Source of the DNA: Bradyrhizobium sp. WSM1743 | GTDB lineage: Bacteria; Pseudomonadota; Alphaproteobacteria; Rhizobiales; Xanthobacteraceae | Assembly: GCF_000473065.1 (NCBI RefSeq) | Contig: NZ_AXAZ01000010.1 | Location: 62,001-126,000, forward strand | Reading direction: 5' to 3' | Length of the DNA: 64,000 bases | Part shown: in pieces, positions 20,325-31,256 of the stretch | Layout: every line of letters starts with the position of its first letter | Numbering within the stretch: position 1 is the stretch's first letter | Notes under the pieces: generated by a model | The model's input: only the letters and a program-made list of their open reading frames with translations | Told to the model about the DNA's origin: nothing | Databases searched by the model: none | Translations under genes and position numbers: made by a program

Positions 20325-20975
20325 CTACCGCCGCGCCAGCCCCTTGCCCTGCATGCGCCAGACCAAGAGGTCGATGCGGTCCTGGCCGAAGAATGGCTCG
20401 TTTTCGAACACGAAGGTCGGCACGCCCCAATGGCCTGACGCGGCATGGTCCTTCTCGTTCTCCGCGATCACCTGCTCGTAGCGATCCGGGTCAGCGGTGA
20501 TCGCTTCATCCATCGCGGCGAGATCGAAGCCGACTTTCGCCGCCGCGCGCGCGAGATGATCGCCCTCGTTCCACCCCGACACCGAACCGTCCCACAGCAT
20601 GCGCGCGATCGTATATGTAAATTCGAGCGAGCGTCCCTCGAGCTGCGCCATGGCGCCCAGCCGGGTCAGGCGATGGATGTAGGGCTGCTCGGCCGCGACC
20701 TCGAGCGTGGTCAGGTCCTGCACGACCGGATTGGGCCTGGGGAAGCGGAACGGGATGCCCTCGTGCTCCGCCACTCGCGTGCTGTCGAGCACTACATAGC
20801 GGATGAATTGCGGATTGGTCTTCTTGAAGAACCCGGGCACGCGGATCGCCAGCGGATAGACCGGTCGCAAATTCACTGCGAGATCATACTTTTCGACCAG
20901 CTTCAGCGTCTTGGGCAGCGCCAGATAGCTGTAAGGGCTGCGGAATGAGTAGAAGAGGTCGACGGACAGCGTCAT
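20325..20975 (-). CDS. DsbA-family protein, 2-hydroxychromene-2-carboxylate isomerase-like
   Basis: Thioredoxin-fold protein, 216 residues. The N-terminal VDLFYSFRSPYSYLA has the Ser/Pro pattern of HCCA isomerase (kappa-class GST-like) in place of a CxxC, and WGVPTFVFENEPFFGQDR is the cis-Pro loop and C-terminal strand. HCCA isomerase acts in naphthalene-type degradation with glutathione; no such pathway genes surround it, so the actual substrate is unknown. Its start overlaps the stop of the DUF2867-like gene by 4 bp, so the MATE, DUF2867 and DsbA genes form one minus-strand unit. Confidence 0.85.
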   Translation of the reverse strand: MTLSVDLFYSFRSPYSYLALPKTLKLVEKYDLAVNLRPVYPLAIRVPGFFKKTNPQFIRYVVLDSTRVAEHEGIPFRFPRPNPVVQDLTTLEVAAEQPYIHRLTRLGAMAQLEGRSLEFTYTIARMLWDGSVSGWNEGDHLARAAAKVGFDLAAMDEAITADPDRYEQVIAENEKDHAASGHWGVPTFVFENEPFFGQDRIDLLVWRMQGKGLARR

Positions 20976-21460
20976 CGGGCCGGCTCCACGATCCGTCCCA
21001 TCATGCCGCGGACCACGAGCTTGTGGAAGGGCATGATCAGCGCGAGATAGATGCGGCCGAGCAGATTGTGCGTGCGCACCAGCGTGGTCGAGGTCACCCG
21101 GCGGCTCGCGCCATCGCCTGCCACGTCGACGACGAGGCGGAAGTCGAGGTGAGCATCATTGAAGCCCGCGACCAGCCGCTCCGGCGTCTCGCTCACCACC
21201 GGAAACAGGCCGATCAGGCCGTACGGGGCCCGTGCGCCTTCGCCCGATGTCTTCAGGCCGAACGGCGTCACCAGAATGTTGCGCAGGCGCAGCAGCACGT
21301 CGATCCAGCGCGGTCCGTGCAACACCATCCGGACGCAGGCCTCGCGCGCATCGACCGTCACCGCGCCGATCTCCACGCGAAACGCATCGATGAACTGCGC
21401 GCCTGCCAGCACCGCGTCGGCGTCGACGTTGGGGGTGACTTCGCGGACCTTTGCGATCAT
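20972..21460 (-). CDS. DUF2867-like protein
   Basis: 162 residues starting at the ATG that overlaps the MATE stop (ATGA at 21457-21460). An upstream frame to 21610 is MATE shadow. The pattern YGLIGLFPVVSETPERLVAG with later F-R-L-V-V-D-V and a C-terminal amphipathic ALIMPFHKLVVRGMMGRI matches DUF2867, a small lipid-binding-like family (SRPBCC-related). Function unknown; translation is coupled to the upstream transporter. Confidence 0.7.
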   Translation of the reverse strand: MIAKVREVTPNVDADAVLAGAQFIDAFRVEIGAVTVDAREACVRMVLHGPRWIDVLLRLRNILVTPFGLKTSGEGARAPYGLIGLFPVVSETPERLVAGFNDAHLDFRLVVDVAGDGASRRVTSTTLVRTHNLLGRIYLALIMPFHKLVVRGMMGRIVEPAR

Positions 21461-22851
21461 CCCGCCAGTTTGCGCGCCAGCATCCGGAAGCGCAAGATCA
21501 ACAGGGCGGCATAGACGAACGAGCCGATCGAGAACCCGATCCAGACGCCGACCGCGCCCAGTCCCGCATGGAAGGCAAGCACCCAGGCGACGGGAAAGGC
21601 GACGCACCAATAGCCGATCGCCGCGAACACCAGCGTCATTCGGGTGTCATTGATGCCGCGCAGCGCGCCACCCATGATGGTCTGGAGGCCGTCGGCGATG
21701 AAGAAGCTGGCGCCGACCAGCAGCAGCGTTGCCGTCAGTTCGACCGTTGCTGCGCTGGCCTCGCTGCGACCGAAGAACAGCCGTCCGATCTCGTACCGGC
21801 CGAGAATGATCGCGACGGTCAGGGCGGAGACGAACGCGATCCCCAGCACCGCTGCGACCAGGCCCGCGCGCCTCAACCCGACCATGTCGTTCCGGCCGAA
21901 GGCATGACCGACCCGCACCGTCGCCGCCATGCCGATGCCGAGCGGCACCATGAACAGCACGGCGGTGACCTGGAGCGCGATCTGATGCGCGGCAATCGCG
22001 GCGGTCGAGATCAAGCCCATCAGCAGCGCCGCCGAGGAGAACAGGCCGTATTCCAGCAACAGGGAAAACGAGATCGGCGCGCCGACCGCGACGAGCTGAC
22101 GCATCAAGGGCCAGTCGATCCGCCAGAGACGGGCGAGCGGATGATAGTCCGCGAACGGCTTTCGCCATGCGGCAATCGCGAGTGCGGCGATGAAAGTGCC
22201 GAGATTGACCAGCGTGGTCGCAAGCCCCGCGCCGAACAGGCCGAGCTCCGGCAGACCGAACAGGCCGTGGATCAGGGCGTAGACCAACGCGGCATTCACC
22301 GGGATCGCCACCACTGTGATCCACAGCGGCGCCTGCGGCCGGTTCACCGCGCTCATCATGCCGCGCAGCGCGATGAAGCCGAGCGCCGGCGCGATGCCCC
22401 AGGCAAGGCCGTTCAGATAGTGCTGCGCCAGCGCGGCCGATTGCGGCATTTGACCGAGCGCCAGCAGGATCTGCTCGCCATAGAGCGGCGAGGCCATCAT
22501 CGGCAGCGAGATCAGGAGCGCGGCCCATAGCCCGACGCGCAAGGAGCGGCGGATCAGCCTGACATCGCCGGCGCCGAACGCCTGCGCCGCCAGCGGCGCC
22601 ACTGCGGACGTCAATCCGAGCCCGAAGGTGAAGCTGACGAAATAGACCGTATGGGCCAGCGCCGCCGCGGCCACCGCATCTTCGCCGAGCCGCCCGATCA
22701 TCGCGAGATCGGTTGTGATCATCGCGATCTGCCCGAGCTGGGTCAGCATCATCGGCACGGCGAGGCGCAGCGTCTCGACGAACTCTTCGGCAAGATGATT
22801 TGGCGGCACGCCGGCTTGCGGCTGCGCATGATGTTGGACGGTGTCGAGCAT
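21457..22851 (-). CDS. MATE family efflux transporter (NorM-like)
   Basis: 464-residue multidrug and toxin extrusion protein of the inner membrane, with about twelve hydrophobic segments in two six-helix halves. The N-terminal LRLAVPMMLTQLGQIAMITT and the internal GLGLTSAVAPLAAQAFGAGD are typical of NorM-type MATEs, which export cationic drugs by Na+ or H+ antiport. It heads a three-gene unit with DUF2867 and DsbA-like genes by overlapping stop and start codons. A family D repeat lies upstream. Confidence 0.93.
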   Translation of the reverse strand: MLDTVQHHAQPQAGVPPNHLAEEFVETLRLAVPMMLTQLGQIAMITTDLAMIGRLGEDAVAAAALAHTVYFVSFTFGLGLTSAVAPLAAQAFGAGDVRLIRRSLRVGLWAALLISLPMMASPLYGEQILLALGQMPQSAALAQHYLNGLAWGIAPALGFIALRGMMSAVNRPQAPLWITVVAIPVNAALVYALIHGLFGLPELGLFGAGLATTLVNLGTFIAALAIAAWRKPFADYHPLARLWRIDWPLMRQLVAVGAPISFSLLLEYGLFSSAALLMGLISTAAIAAHQIALQVTAVLFMVPLGIGMAATVRVGHAFGRNDMVGLRRAGLVAAVLGIAFVSALTVAIILGRYEIGRLFFGRSEASAATVELTATLLLVGASFFIADGLQTIMGGALRGINDTRMTLVFAAIGYWCVAFPVAWVLAFHAGLGAVGVWIGFSIGSFVYAALLILRFRMLARKLAG

Positions 22852-22894
22852 GGCCGGTCATTAGCACAGCCACACGTCGAAAACATGGCCCGCT

Positions 22895-23053
22895 TTCTTC
22901 CCCTCTCCCCTTGTGGGAGAGGGTGGATCGCCGCATAGCGGCGAGACGGGAGAGGGATCTCTATCCGCGAGTCCAACTCTCAATGAGACGAGCGGATAGA
23001 AACCGCTCATCCGGCGCTTCGCGCCACCTTCTCCCACAAGGGGAGAAGGAAAG
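22895..23053. repeat. Composite palindromic repeat, family D
   Basis: Left arm CCCCTCTCCCCTTGTGGGAG near 22900, right arm CTTCTCCCACAAGGGGAGAA near 23031. Inner GATCGCCGCATAGCGGCGA is a further stem. It separates the MATE and murA promoters and tails; a partial D arm follows at 23074-23140. Confidence 0.85.
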
Positions 23054-23142
23054 AACAGTGCGCCGCAGCTTTTCTCCCTCGCGCCGCTCCCGCATCCGCC
23101 TTCGCTAAAGCTTCGGCGGACAAGCGCGGGGAGAGGCGAAGA

Positions 23143-24438
23143 TCAGCTCTTCCGCTCCGGCACGCGCTTGATCTTCGCGCCCAGTGCGTTCAGCCGTTCC
23201 TCGATGCGCTCATAGCCGCGCTCGATCTGGTCGGCATTGTTGATGGTGGAGGTGCCCTCGGCGCAGACGGCGGCGAGCAGCATCGCCATGCCGGCGCGGA
23301 TGTCGGGCGAGGTCATCGGCGCGCCGCGCAGGCGGCTGGGGCCGGCGATGATGGCGCGGTGCGGGTCGCACAGCACGATGCGCGCGCCCATCGCGATCAG
23401 CTTGTCGACGAAGAACATCCGCGATTCGAACATCTTCTCGAACATCAGGATCACGCCCTCGCATTGCGTGGCCGTGACGATCGCAATCGACATCAGGTCG
23501 GCCGGGAAGGCCGGCCAGGGCTGGTCCTCCAGCTTCGGCACATGGCCGCCGAAATCGTCCTGGATCTTCAATGTTTGATTGGAGGGCACGATGAGATCAT
23601 CGCCCTCGATTCGGCAGACGATGCCGAGCCGCTCGAAACCCATGCGGATCGAGCGCAGATGCTCGACGCCGGCGCGGGTGATGCGCAGCGGCGAGCGCGT
23701 CACGGCGGCAAGTCCGATCAGCGAGCCGACCTCGATGTGGTCGGGCTGGATCCGGTAGCTCGCCTCCCCCAGCGTCGCCGCGCCATGGATGACCATGGTG
23801 TTGGTGCCGATGCCCTCGATCTTGGCGCCGAGCGCGACAAGGAAATTGGCGAGGTCCTGCACATGCGGTTCCGAGGCTGCGTTGCGCAAGTAAGTGACGC
23901 CCTCGGCGGCGACCGCTGCAACGAGAGCGTTCTCGGTCGCGGTGACGCTCGGCTCGTCCAGAAACACGTCGGCCCCGGCGAGCTTTGGCGCGCGGAATTC
24001 GAGCCGGTCGGTCGCGGTGACCTTGGCCCCCAGCTGCTCCAGCGCCAGCACATGCGTGTCCAGACGGCGGCGGCCGATGACATCGCCGCCCGGTGGCGGC
24101 AGCATCACCTCGCCGCAGCGCGCGAGCAGCGGCCCCGCGAGCAGGATCGAGGCGCGGATGCGCACGCACAATTCAGGATCGAGATCGGCGGCGCGGATGC
24201 TCTTGGCATGGATGTGAAGCGTATTGCGGGCAGTCCATTCCGCCGACGCACCGACCGAGCGGATCAGCTCGACCAGCGTTTCGGTGTCGCGGATCCGTGG
24301 CACGTTCTCCAGCGTCACCGGATGCTCGGTGAGCAGCGCGGCGGCGATGATCGGCAGCGCCGAGTTCTTGTTGCCGGACGGCTCGATCGAGCCCGAGAGC
24401 CGGTGACCGCCCTCGACGATGTATTGGATGGGCGCCAA
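23143..24438 (-). CDS. murA: UDP-N-acetylglucosamine 1-carboxyvinyltransferase, Cys-to-Asp variant
   Basis: EPSP-synthase-fold enzyme adding enolpyruvate to UDP-GlcNAc, first committed step of peptidoglycan synthesis. It has 431 residues, near the usual 418-430. Lys24 in SGNKN is the conserved catalytic Lys. The active-site loop reads PPGGDVIGRRRLDTH: position 119 is Asp where E. coli MurA has Cys115. This exchange is known to keep activity and give fosfomycin insensitivity in Mycobacterium and Chlamydia. It is a separate transcription unit, with 126 bp to the upstream membrane protein. A second MurA elsewhere in the genome cannot be excluded. Confidence 0.92.
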   Translation of the reverse strand: MAPIQYIVEGGHRLSGSIEPSGNKNSALPIIAAALLTEHPVTLENVPRIRDTETLVELIRSVGASAEWTARNTLHIHAKSIRAADLDPELCVRIRASILLAGPLLARCGEVMLPPPGGDVIGRRRLDTHVLALEQLGAKVTATDRLEFRAPKLAGADVFLDEPSVTATENALVAAVAAEGVTYLRNAASEPHVQDLANFLVALGAKIEGIGTNTMVIHGAATLGEASYRIQPDHIEVGSLIGLAAVTRSPLRITRAGVEHLRSIRMGFERLGIVCRIEGDDLIVPSNQTLKIQDDFGGHVPKLEDQPWPAFPADLMSIAIVTATQCEGVILMFEKMFESRMFFVDKLIAMGARIVLCDPHRAIIAGPSRLRGAPMTSPDIRAGMAMLLAAVCAEGTSTINNADQIERGYERIEERLNALGAKIKRVPERKS

Positions 24439-24564
24439 ATGGATTCTCGCTGTCCTGATGGGGTGGGGAGGGCTGTTTCGGGCGGAAACTACAGAGATTT
24501 GAGCGCGGGAGCAATTGCGCTGGCAGCCGCTCGGGGGGGGGCCGTCGGTCGTCCTCGGCGGGCT

Positions 24565-25032
24565 TCAGAACAGCCCGATGATATTCCCGATCACATAGAG
24601 GATCGCAATCAGGACCAGCGCCCCGATCATGAAGAAGGAGATTTCGATCGCGATGGCGCCGGTGCCGAGCGTGGCGGCGACGGCAGCAAGCAGCCGTTCC
24701 TCCCGGAAGATCAGCGAGAGCACTGAAAGCAGGATGGCAAGCAGGCCGAGAGAGATCGCTGTGACTGACGCGGTTTCGCTCCAGCTTCGCCCCGCGGATT
24801 TCTCGACCTTTGGCGCCTGATATTCCACGCCCTTCACCTTCGCGACGATGCGGTCCTTGATGCGATGGCCGGTGTCGACGATTACCTTGTCCGCCGGCGG
24901 CGGCGGAAACACGATCGGCACCACCCAATGCGGCAGCACCGCCGTCATCAGCGCCAGCACGCCGACAATGCTGCCGATGATGCCGAGACGGCGTGAGGGC
25001 GCGGCGGAACTGGGCGTTGCAGAGGCGATCAT
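24565..25032 (-). CDS. Small multi-pass membrane protein of unknown function
   Basis: 155 residues with hydrophobic segments at about 16-46, 90-107, 114-133 and 135-155. Between the first and second lies a roughly 45-residue soluble loop with VIVDTGHRIKDRIVAKVKGV, likely periplasmic. No family is recognised. It lies 126 bp upstream of murA on the same strand; a G run of eight at about 24533-24540 sits between them. The C-terminus ends in a hydrophobic GNIIGLF. Confidence 0.75.
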   Translation of the reverse strand: MIASATPSSAAPSRRLGIIGSIVGVLALMTAVLPHWVVPIVFPPPPADKVIVDTGHRIKDRIVAKVKGVEYQAPKVEKSAGRSWSETASVTAISLGLLAILLSVLSLIFREERLLAAVAATLGTGAIAIEISFFMIGALVLIAILYVIGNIIGLF

Positions 25033-25132
25033 GGCGTGAGGCTTCCCGGCCGGAATTGGCCAACGGGTTCATGCCACTTCGTCGCGATCGCCGGGTGTAA
25101 GGTTCAGGGCGGTTTCGCCATGACGGTGGTGC

Positions 25133-25252
25133 GCTCCCTCCCCCGCTTGCGGGGAGGGCGGGGGAGAGGGTATCGCCGCATAGGGACACTCCCCCAGAGG
25201 AAAGAGCCCTCACCCGACGCTTCGCGTCGACCTCTCCCGCAAGCGGGAGAGG
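25133..25252. repeat. Palindromic intergenic repeat, family D
   Basis: Left arm CTCCCTCCCCCGCTTGCGGG, right arm ACCTCTCCCGCAAGCGGGAG. Central element CCCTCACCCGACGCTTCGCG resembles the other D copies. It lies between the gyrB end and the small membrane protein start. Confidence 0.85.
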
Positions 25253-25299
25253 TTACAGCGAGTGCTTGGCTAGGAGATCAAACCCAAAGCCATTGGGCC

Positions 25300-27792
<2,493 letters not shown>

Positions 27793-28003
27793 CTATTTGT
27801 GCCACGAAAGACCGCTTGCGCCTAGCGCAAAGTATCTCCCGGCAACCCTTTGAGTAGATGGGGTTTTTTGGCCGATTTTCAAGGCTTTTGGAAGGCGATT
27901 TCGGGCGCTGCAAAAAGTGCGATTCGAGGGGCCGTTTTGGGTCTCGAAAGGCGTGGATTTTGCGGGGTCGAGATGGGTGTTCAGGGGCGCGTTCACACAG
28001 GTG

Positions 28004-28087
28004 CCGTCATGCCCGGGCTTGACCCGGGCATCCACGTCTTTGTGCGGAACGCAGAACCTGAAGGGCCGGGACGAGTCCGGCCATGAC
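28004..28087. repeat. Partial palindromic repeat (family B-like)
   Basis: CCGTCATGCCCGGGCTTGAC, a CCCGGGC/GCCCGGG stem, and a closing GGCCATGACG. It lies in the 360-bp gap upstream of gyrB; the remaining 250 bp (27736-28000) hold the gyrB promoter region, in which no regulator site is recognised. Confidence 0.6.
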
Positions 28088-28095
28088 GATCAACC

Positions 28096-30249
28096 TCAAT
28101 ACATCTGCAACGGCAGCACGTCGCCGCTCGGGCCCACCATCAGACCCCAGGCCTCGCCGGCGGCAACGGTCAGGGTCTCGGTGCGAGCCGGCCGCCCGGG
28201 CAGGCGCAGCGCGTACTGGTACTTGCCGGGCGGCAGGTCGAGCATCGGGCCCTTCGGCGATTGCGGGCCGCCGGCGCCGGCCGCGATCTTCATGGTCTGA
28301 TTGTTGATCGTGAGCGAGGCTTCCTTCGGGCCGATATTGCCGAGCATGAGCCTCGCCTGTCCTGCCTTCGGCATGATGTCGGCCTTGACCGCGGCATCCG
28401 AATTCTTCTGCACCAGATTGACCGTGGTCTCGCCCTTGGCGCGGCCGAGCTTGAGCACGGCGGGGCCTTGTGGCGAGGTAAAGTCGATCTGCGCGCGTTC
28501 TGCGGACACAGTCGCGCCGTCGGCCTTTTCCTGCCAGCCGAGCTTGGACAGCTCCGCACGGTAGAAGGCGAGGACCTCGGCGAGCGAAGCGGGGATGCTG
28601 GCCTCCAGCTCGCGGCGGAACGGCGTCTCGCTGCCCGGCATCTTTGTGGTGGCGAGCGACTTCGACGAACGCTGCGTCGGCACCGGCAGCTGGGATTCGG
28701 GATCGGGCTTGAGCGGCTCGGAGGATTTGGCCTGCACCTCAGGGCTGGCAGCGGGCTTGGCCGCTTCCATCACGAGGCCCGATCCGTCGGCGCGGACATT
28801 CACCTTCGGGCCCATTTGCATCACCGTCATCGAGATCGACTTGCCGCCTTTCGAGAACGCCATCACCGCCATGTTGGGCTGGTTGATGACGGAGGGCTGC
28901 TCCTTCCAGCCCGCATTCTTCAGTGTGGTGCGGTAGAACGTGCTGAGCGCCTTCACGCTCGACGTGGACGTGAATTCGAGCCTGCCGTCGCCGCCTTCGA
29001 AGGTCACGTCTTGCGCGGTCTCGGGCAGTGGCACCGGCGTCTTGCTGTCGGCGAGCGCATTGAGCGGCGCATCGGACAGGGAGGCGGCCTGCGTCTTGCG
29101 CCTGGCCTCATCAGCGGCGATGAGCTGCTGAGCCGCGCCTAACGCATCGCCGAGGAATTTCTCGTCGGCCTCCTTCTTCGCCTTGGCGCGGGCGGCGAGC
29201 GCTGATTCCTTCACCTGCGCAGTCAGGCTGATCATGGTGAAATCATATTTGCGGCCGAGCCGCAGCACGCCGGTTTCCTCCGCCGAGGAAATCTTGATCG
29301 CGACGTCGTCGCCGGGCGCGAGCGGTGCGCTGCCATCCTCCTGCCAGCCGCGCGCGGCGAGCTCGCGATGATAGAAGGCGCGCACGGCAGGCAGCTCGGC
29401 CATCGCGGCGGCCGAGATCTCGCGCTTGTTGGAGCTTGCGCTGCCAAGGCTCCGCGCAGATTTGGTCGGCTTGGGCCGCGGCAGGCCGGCCATATCATCG
29501 TCGGCCTCGAGCACCTCCGGCAGCGCGAACGGCGCCACCCGGATCTCGACATTGGTGCGGCCGTCGTCACGGCGCGTCAGCGTCAGCATCACCGGCTTCT
29601 GCTTGTAGAAGCCGGTCTCCTGGCTGTCAGGGTGCTCGTAATAGGCGCGCAGACCGTTGGGGACGGTCTCGTCCAGGCTGCTGGTCCAGCGCGCGGCGGT
29701 CTCCGGTGTGAGCTTTTGCCAGCCGATCGCAGCCATCTCGCGGCCAAAGAAATCCGACGTCGCATCGAGCGCGGTCGGCGCGATGCAGCCGAGATAAGGC
29801 CTTGTGCCATCGAACATGATATCGGTCGCGCCGTCAGGGAACGGCACGTTGCCGTAGATCCGGTCGGAGGAGTAGGTGACCACGGATTGATCGGGGCGGC
29901 CGAGGCGTTGCGTGAAATGAACCGACAGGCCCTGACGTCCCTTCTTGAAATTCAGCGTGGTGCTCTTTTCGTCCAGCGGCCGCAGATAGGTCACCCAGCC
30001 GTCGGCGCCGAGGAGCTTTTTCAGCGCCGGCGCCGTCACGGCTTCCGCCGTCGGCATGCGATATTCGAGACGCCAGGATTCGGGACGCGAAGTGTCCTCC
30101 ACCGCGCCCTCGAGCTTCGGCAGCGCGTGGACATCGACGACACCCCCGTCGGCGGCCGCCGCGACCGAGCAGCTCGCCACCAGGACAAGGCCGCAGGCCA
30201 GCAGCCGCCATCGTGCCGGGACTTGCGCCCCGCGCCGGATCATCGGCAT
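28096..30249 (-). CDS. Secreted protein with repeated 'FYR..L..GW' modules
   Basis: 717 residues, signal peptide with a hydrophobic core at about 15-33 and cleavage near ASCSVAAAA. The mature part shows repeats centred on helices: FFGREMAAIGW (167-177), FYHRELAARGW (292-302), FYRTTLKNAGW (438-448) and FYRAELSKLGW (562-572). A fifth, weaker unit lies near 73-85. The C-terminal 110 residues form a beta-rich domain (LDLPPGKYQYALRLPGRPA) resembling PEGA-type carbohydrate or wall-associated domains. Function unknown; probably a periplasmic protein. GGGAG lies eight bases before its start. Its smaller paralog is 143 bp upstream. Confidence 0.7.
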   Translation of the reverse strand: MPMIRRGAQVPARWRLLACGLVLVASCSVAAAADGGVVDVHALPKLEGAVEDTSRPESWRLEYRMPTAEAVTAPALKKLLGADGWVTYLRPLDEKSTTLNFKKGRQGLSVHFTQRLGRPDQSVVTYSSDRIYGNVPFPDGATDIMFDGTRPYLGCIAPTALDATSDFFGREMAAIGWQKLTPETAARWTSSLDETVPNGLRAYYEHPDSQETGFYKQKPVMLTLTRRDDGRTNVEIRVAPFALPEVLEADDDMAGLPRPKPTKSARSLGSASSNKREISAAAMAELPAVRAFYHRELAARGWQEDGSAPLAPGDDVAIKISSAEETGVLRLGRKYDFTMISLTAQVKESALAARAKAKKEADEKFLGDALGAAQQLIAADEARRKTQAASLSDAPLNALADSKTPVPLPETAQDVTFEGGDGRLEFTSTSSVKALSTFYRTTLKNAGWKEQPSVINQPNMAVMAFSKGGKSISMTVMQMGPKVNVRADGSGLVMEAAKPAASPEVQAKSSEPLKPDPESQLPVPTQRSSKSLATTKMPGSETPFRRELEASIPASLAEVLAFYRAELSKLGWQEKADGATVSAERAQIDFTSPQGPAVLKLGRAKGETTVNLVQKNSDAAVKADIMPKAGQARLMLGNIGPKEASLTINNQTMKIAAGAGGPQSPKGPMLDLPPGKYQYALRLPGRPARTETLTVAAGEAWGLMVGPSGDVLPLQMY

Positions 30250-30391
30250 CGTCGAAACTCCCGGATCTTGGCGCGTCGTGATGCCCGCGCAATTGCAGGC
30301 TGCGACCCCATCGGCGCGGCCTCAGACGAGAAGTCGCGGCAGGAACCGGCCAGGTTCAACAGGCGGCGCAGTGGACGAACAGCCGACAGGC

Positions 30392-31135
30392 TCAATACAA
30401 CTGGAGCGGTGGCCACGCCTCTCCGTCGCGCCCGACCGTGAGCTCCCAGGTATCGCCGGCTGCGACGGTGAGCATGTTCGCGGTGGCCGGACGGCCCGGC
30501 ACGCTCAGTCCGTAGGCGTATTTGCCGGGCACGAGGTCCAGCGCGACGGCGTTCGCGCCGGCGGGGCGTGGGATGGTCCGCCCGTTGATCGTGAGCACGG
30601 CTTCGTTCTCGCCGATATTGCTGAACACCAGCTTGGCCTGGCCCGGCTCAGGCAGGACGTTCGCCCGCCTCGCGACATCCGAATTCTTCTGCACGAGATG
30701 CACCGAGGTGCTGCCGCCATTGCGGTCGAGCTCGAGTGCTGCCGGCCCGATCGGCGAGACGAAGGCGAGGCGCGCGTGATCGGCGCTGACCACCGCGTCA
30801 TCCTGCTGTTCCTGCCAACCGAGCTTTCGAAGCTCAGTACGATAGAACGCGAGGACGTCGCTGAGCGCTGCGGGCACGCGGGCTTCGAGCCTGGTCCGGA
30901 GCGGAGCCTCAACGCCGGGCATCACGGTGGTGTGGATCCCTCGATAGCTGTAGCGGGTCGGTGCGGGCAGCTTGGCATCTGGATCCAGCGTCAGCGCGGC
31001 CGACAACAGCGGCGGCAGGGTCGACACGAAGGCGCCGGCGCTCGCCGCGAGCAGGCAGCTTGCGAGGAGAGCGAGGCCACACGCAACAAGTTGCCATCGT
31101 GCCGGAGCTTGCGCCCCACGCCCTACCGTCGCCAT
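30392..31135 (-). CDS. Secreted single-module paralog of the upstream-of-gyrB repeat protein
   Basis: 247 residues from the ATG at 31135, seven bases after GGAG; a frame upstream to 31237 has no ribosome site. It shares the same build as the last third of the 717-residue protein: a hydrophobic signal, one FYRTELRKLGW helix (97-107), VHLVQKNSD and a C-terminal beta domain with DLVPGKYAYGLSVPGRPA. The two C-termini are alignable over about 150 residues, which indicates tandem duplication. Function unknown. Confidence 0.72.
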   Translation of the reverse strand: MATVGRGAQAPARWQLVACGLALLASCLLAASAGAFVSTLPPLLSAALTLDPDAKLPAPTRYSYRGIHTTVMPGVEAPLRTRLEARVPAALSDVLAFYRTELRKLGWQEQQDDAVVSADHARLAFVSPIGPAALELDRNGGSTSVHLVQKNSDVARRANVLPEPGQAKLVFSNIGENEAVLTINGRTIPRPAGANAVALDLVPGKYAYGLSVPGRPATANMLTVAAGDTWELTVGRDGEAWPPLQLY

Positions 31136-31256
31136 GCTCATGCTCCAAGGATATCGCGAAGGATATCGCGCCTGTCTGAAATCCTGCGCGATGGCCGCTT
31201 CTTGCAGCCACAAGCAGCTAGTCGCGACCGCAAACAAGCGGGTTCAACGCGGCGGC

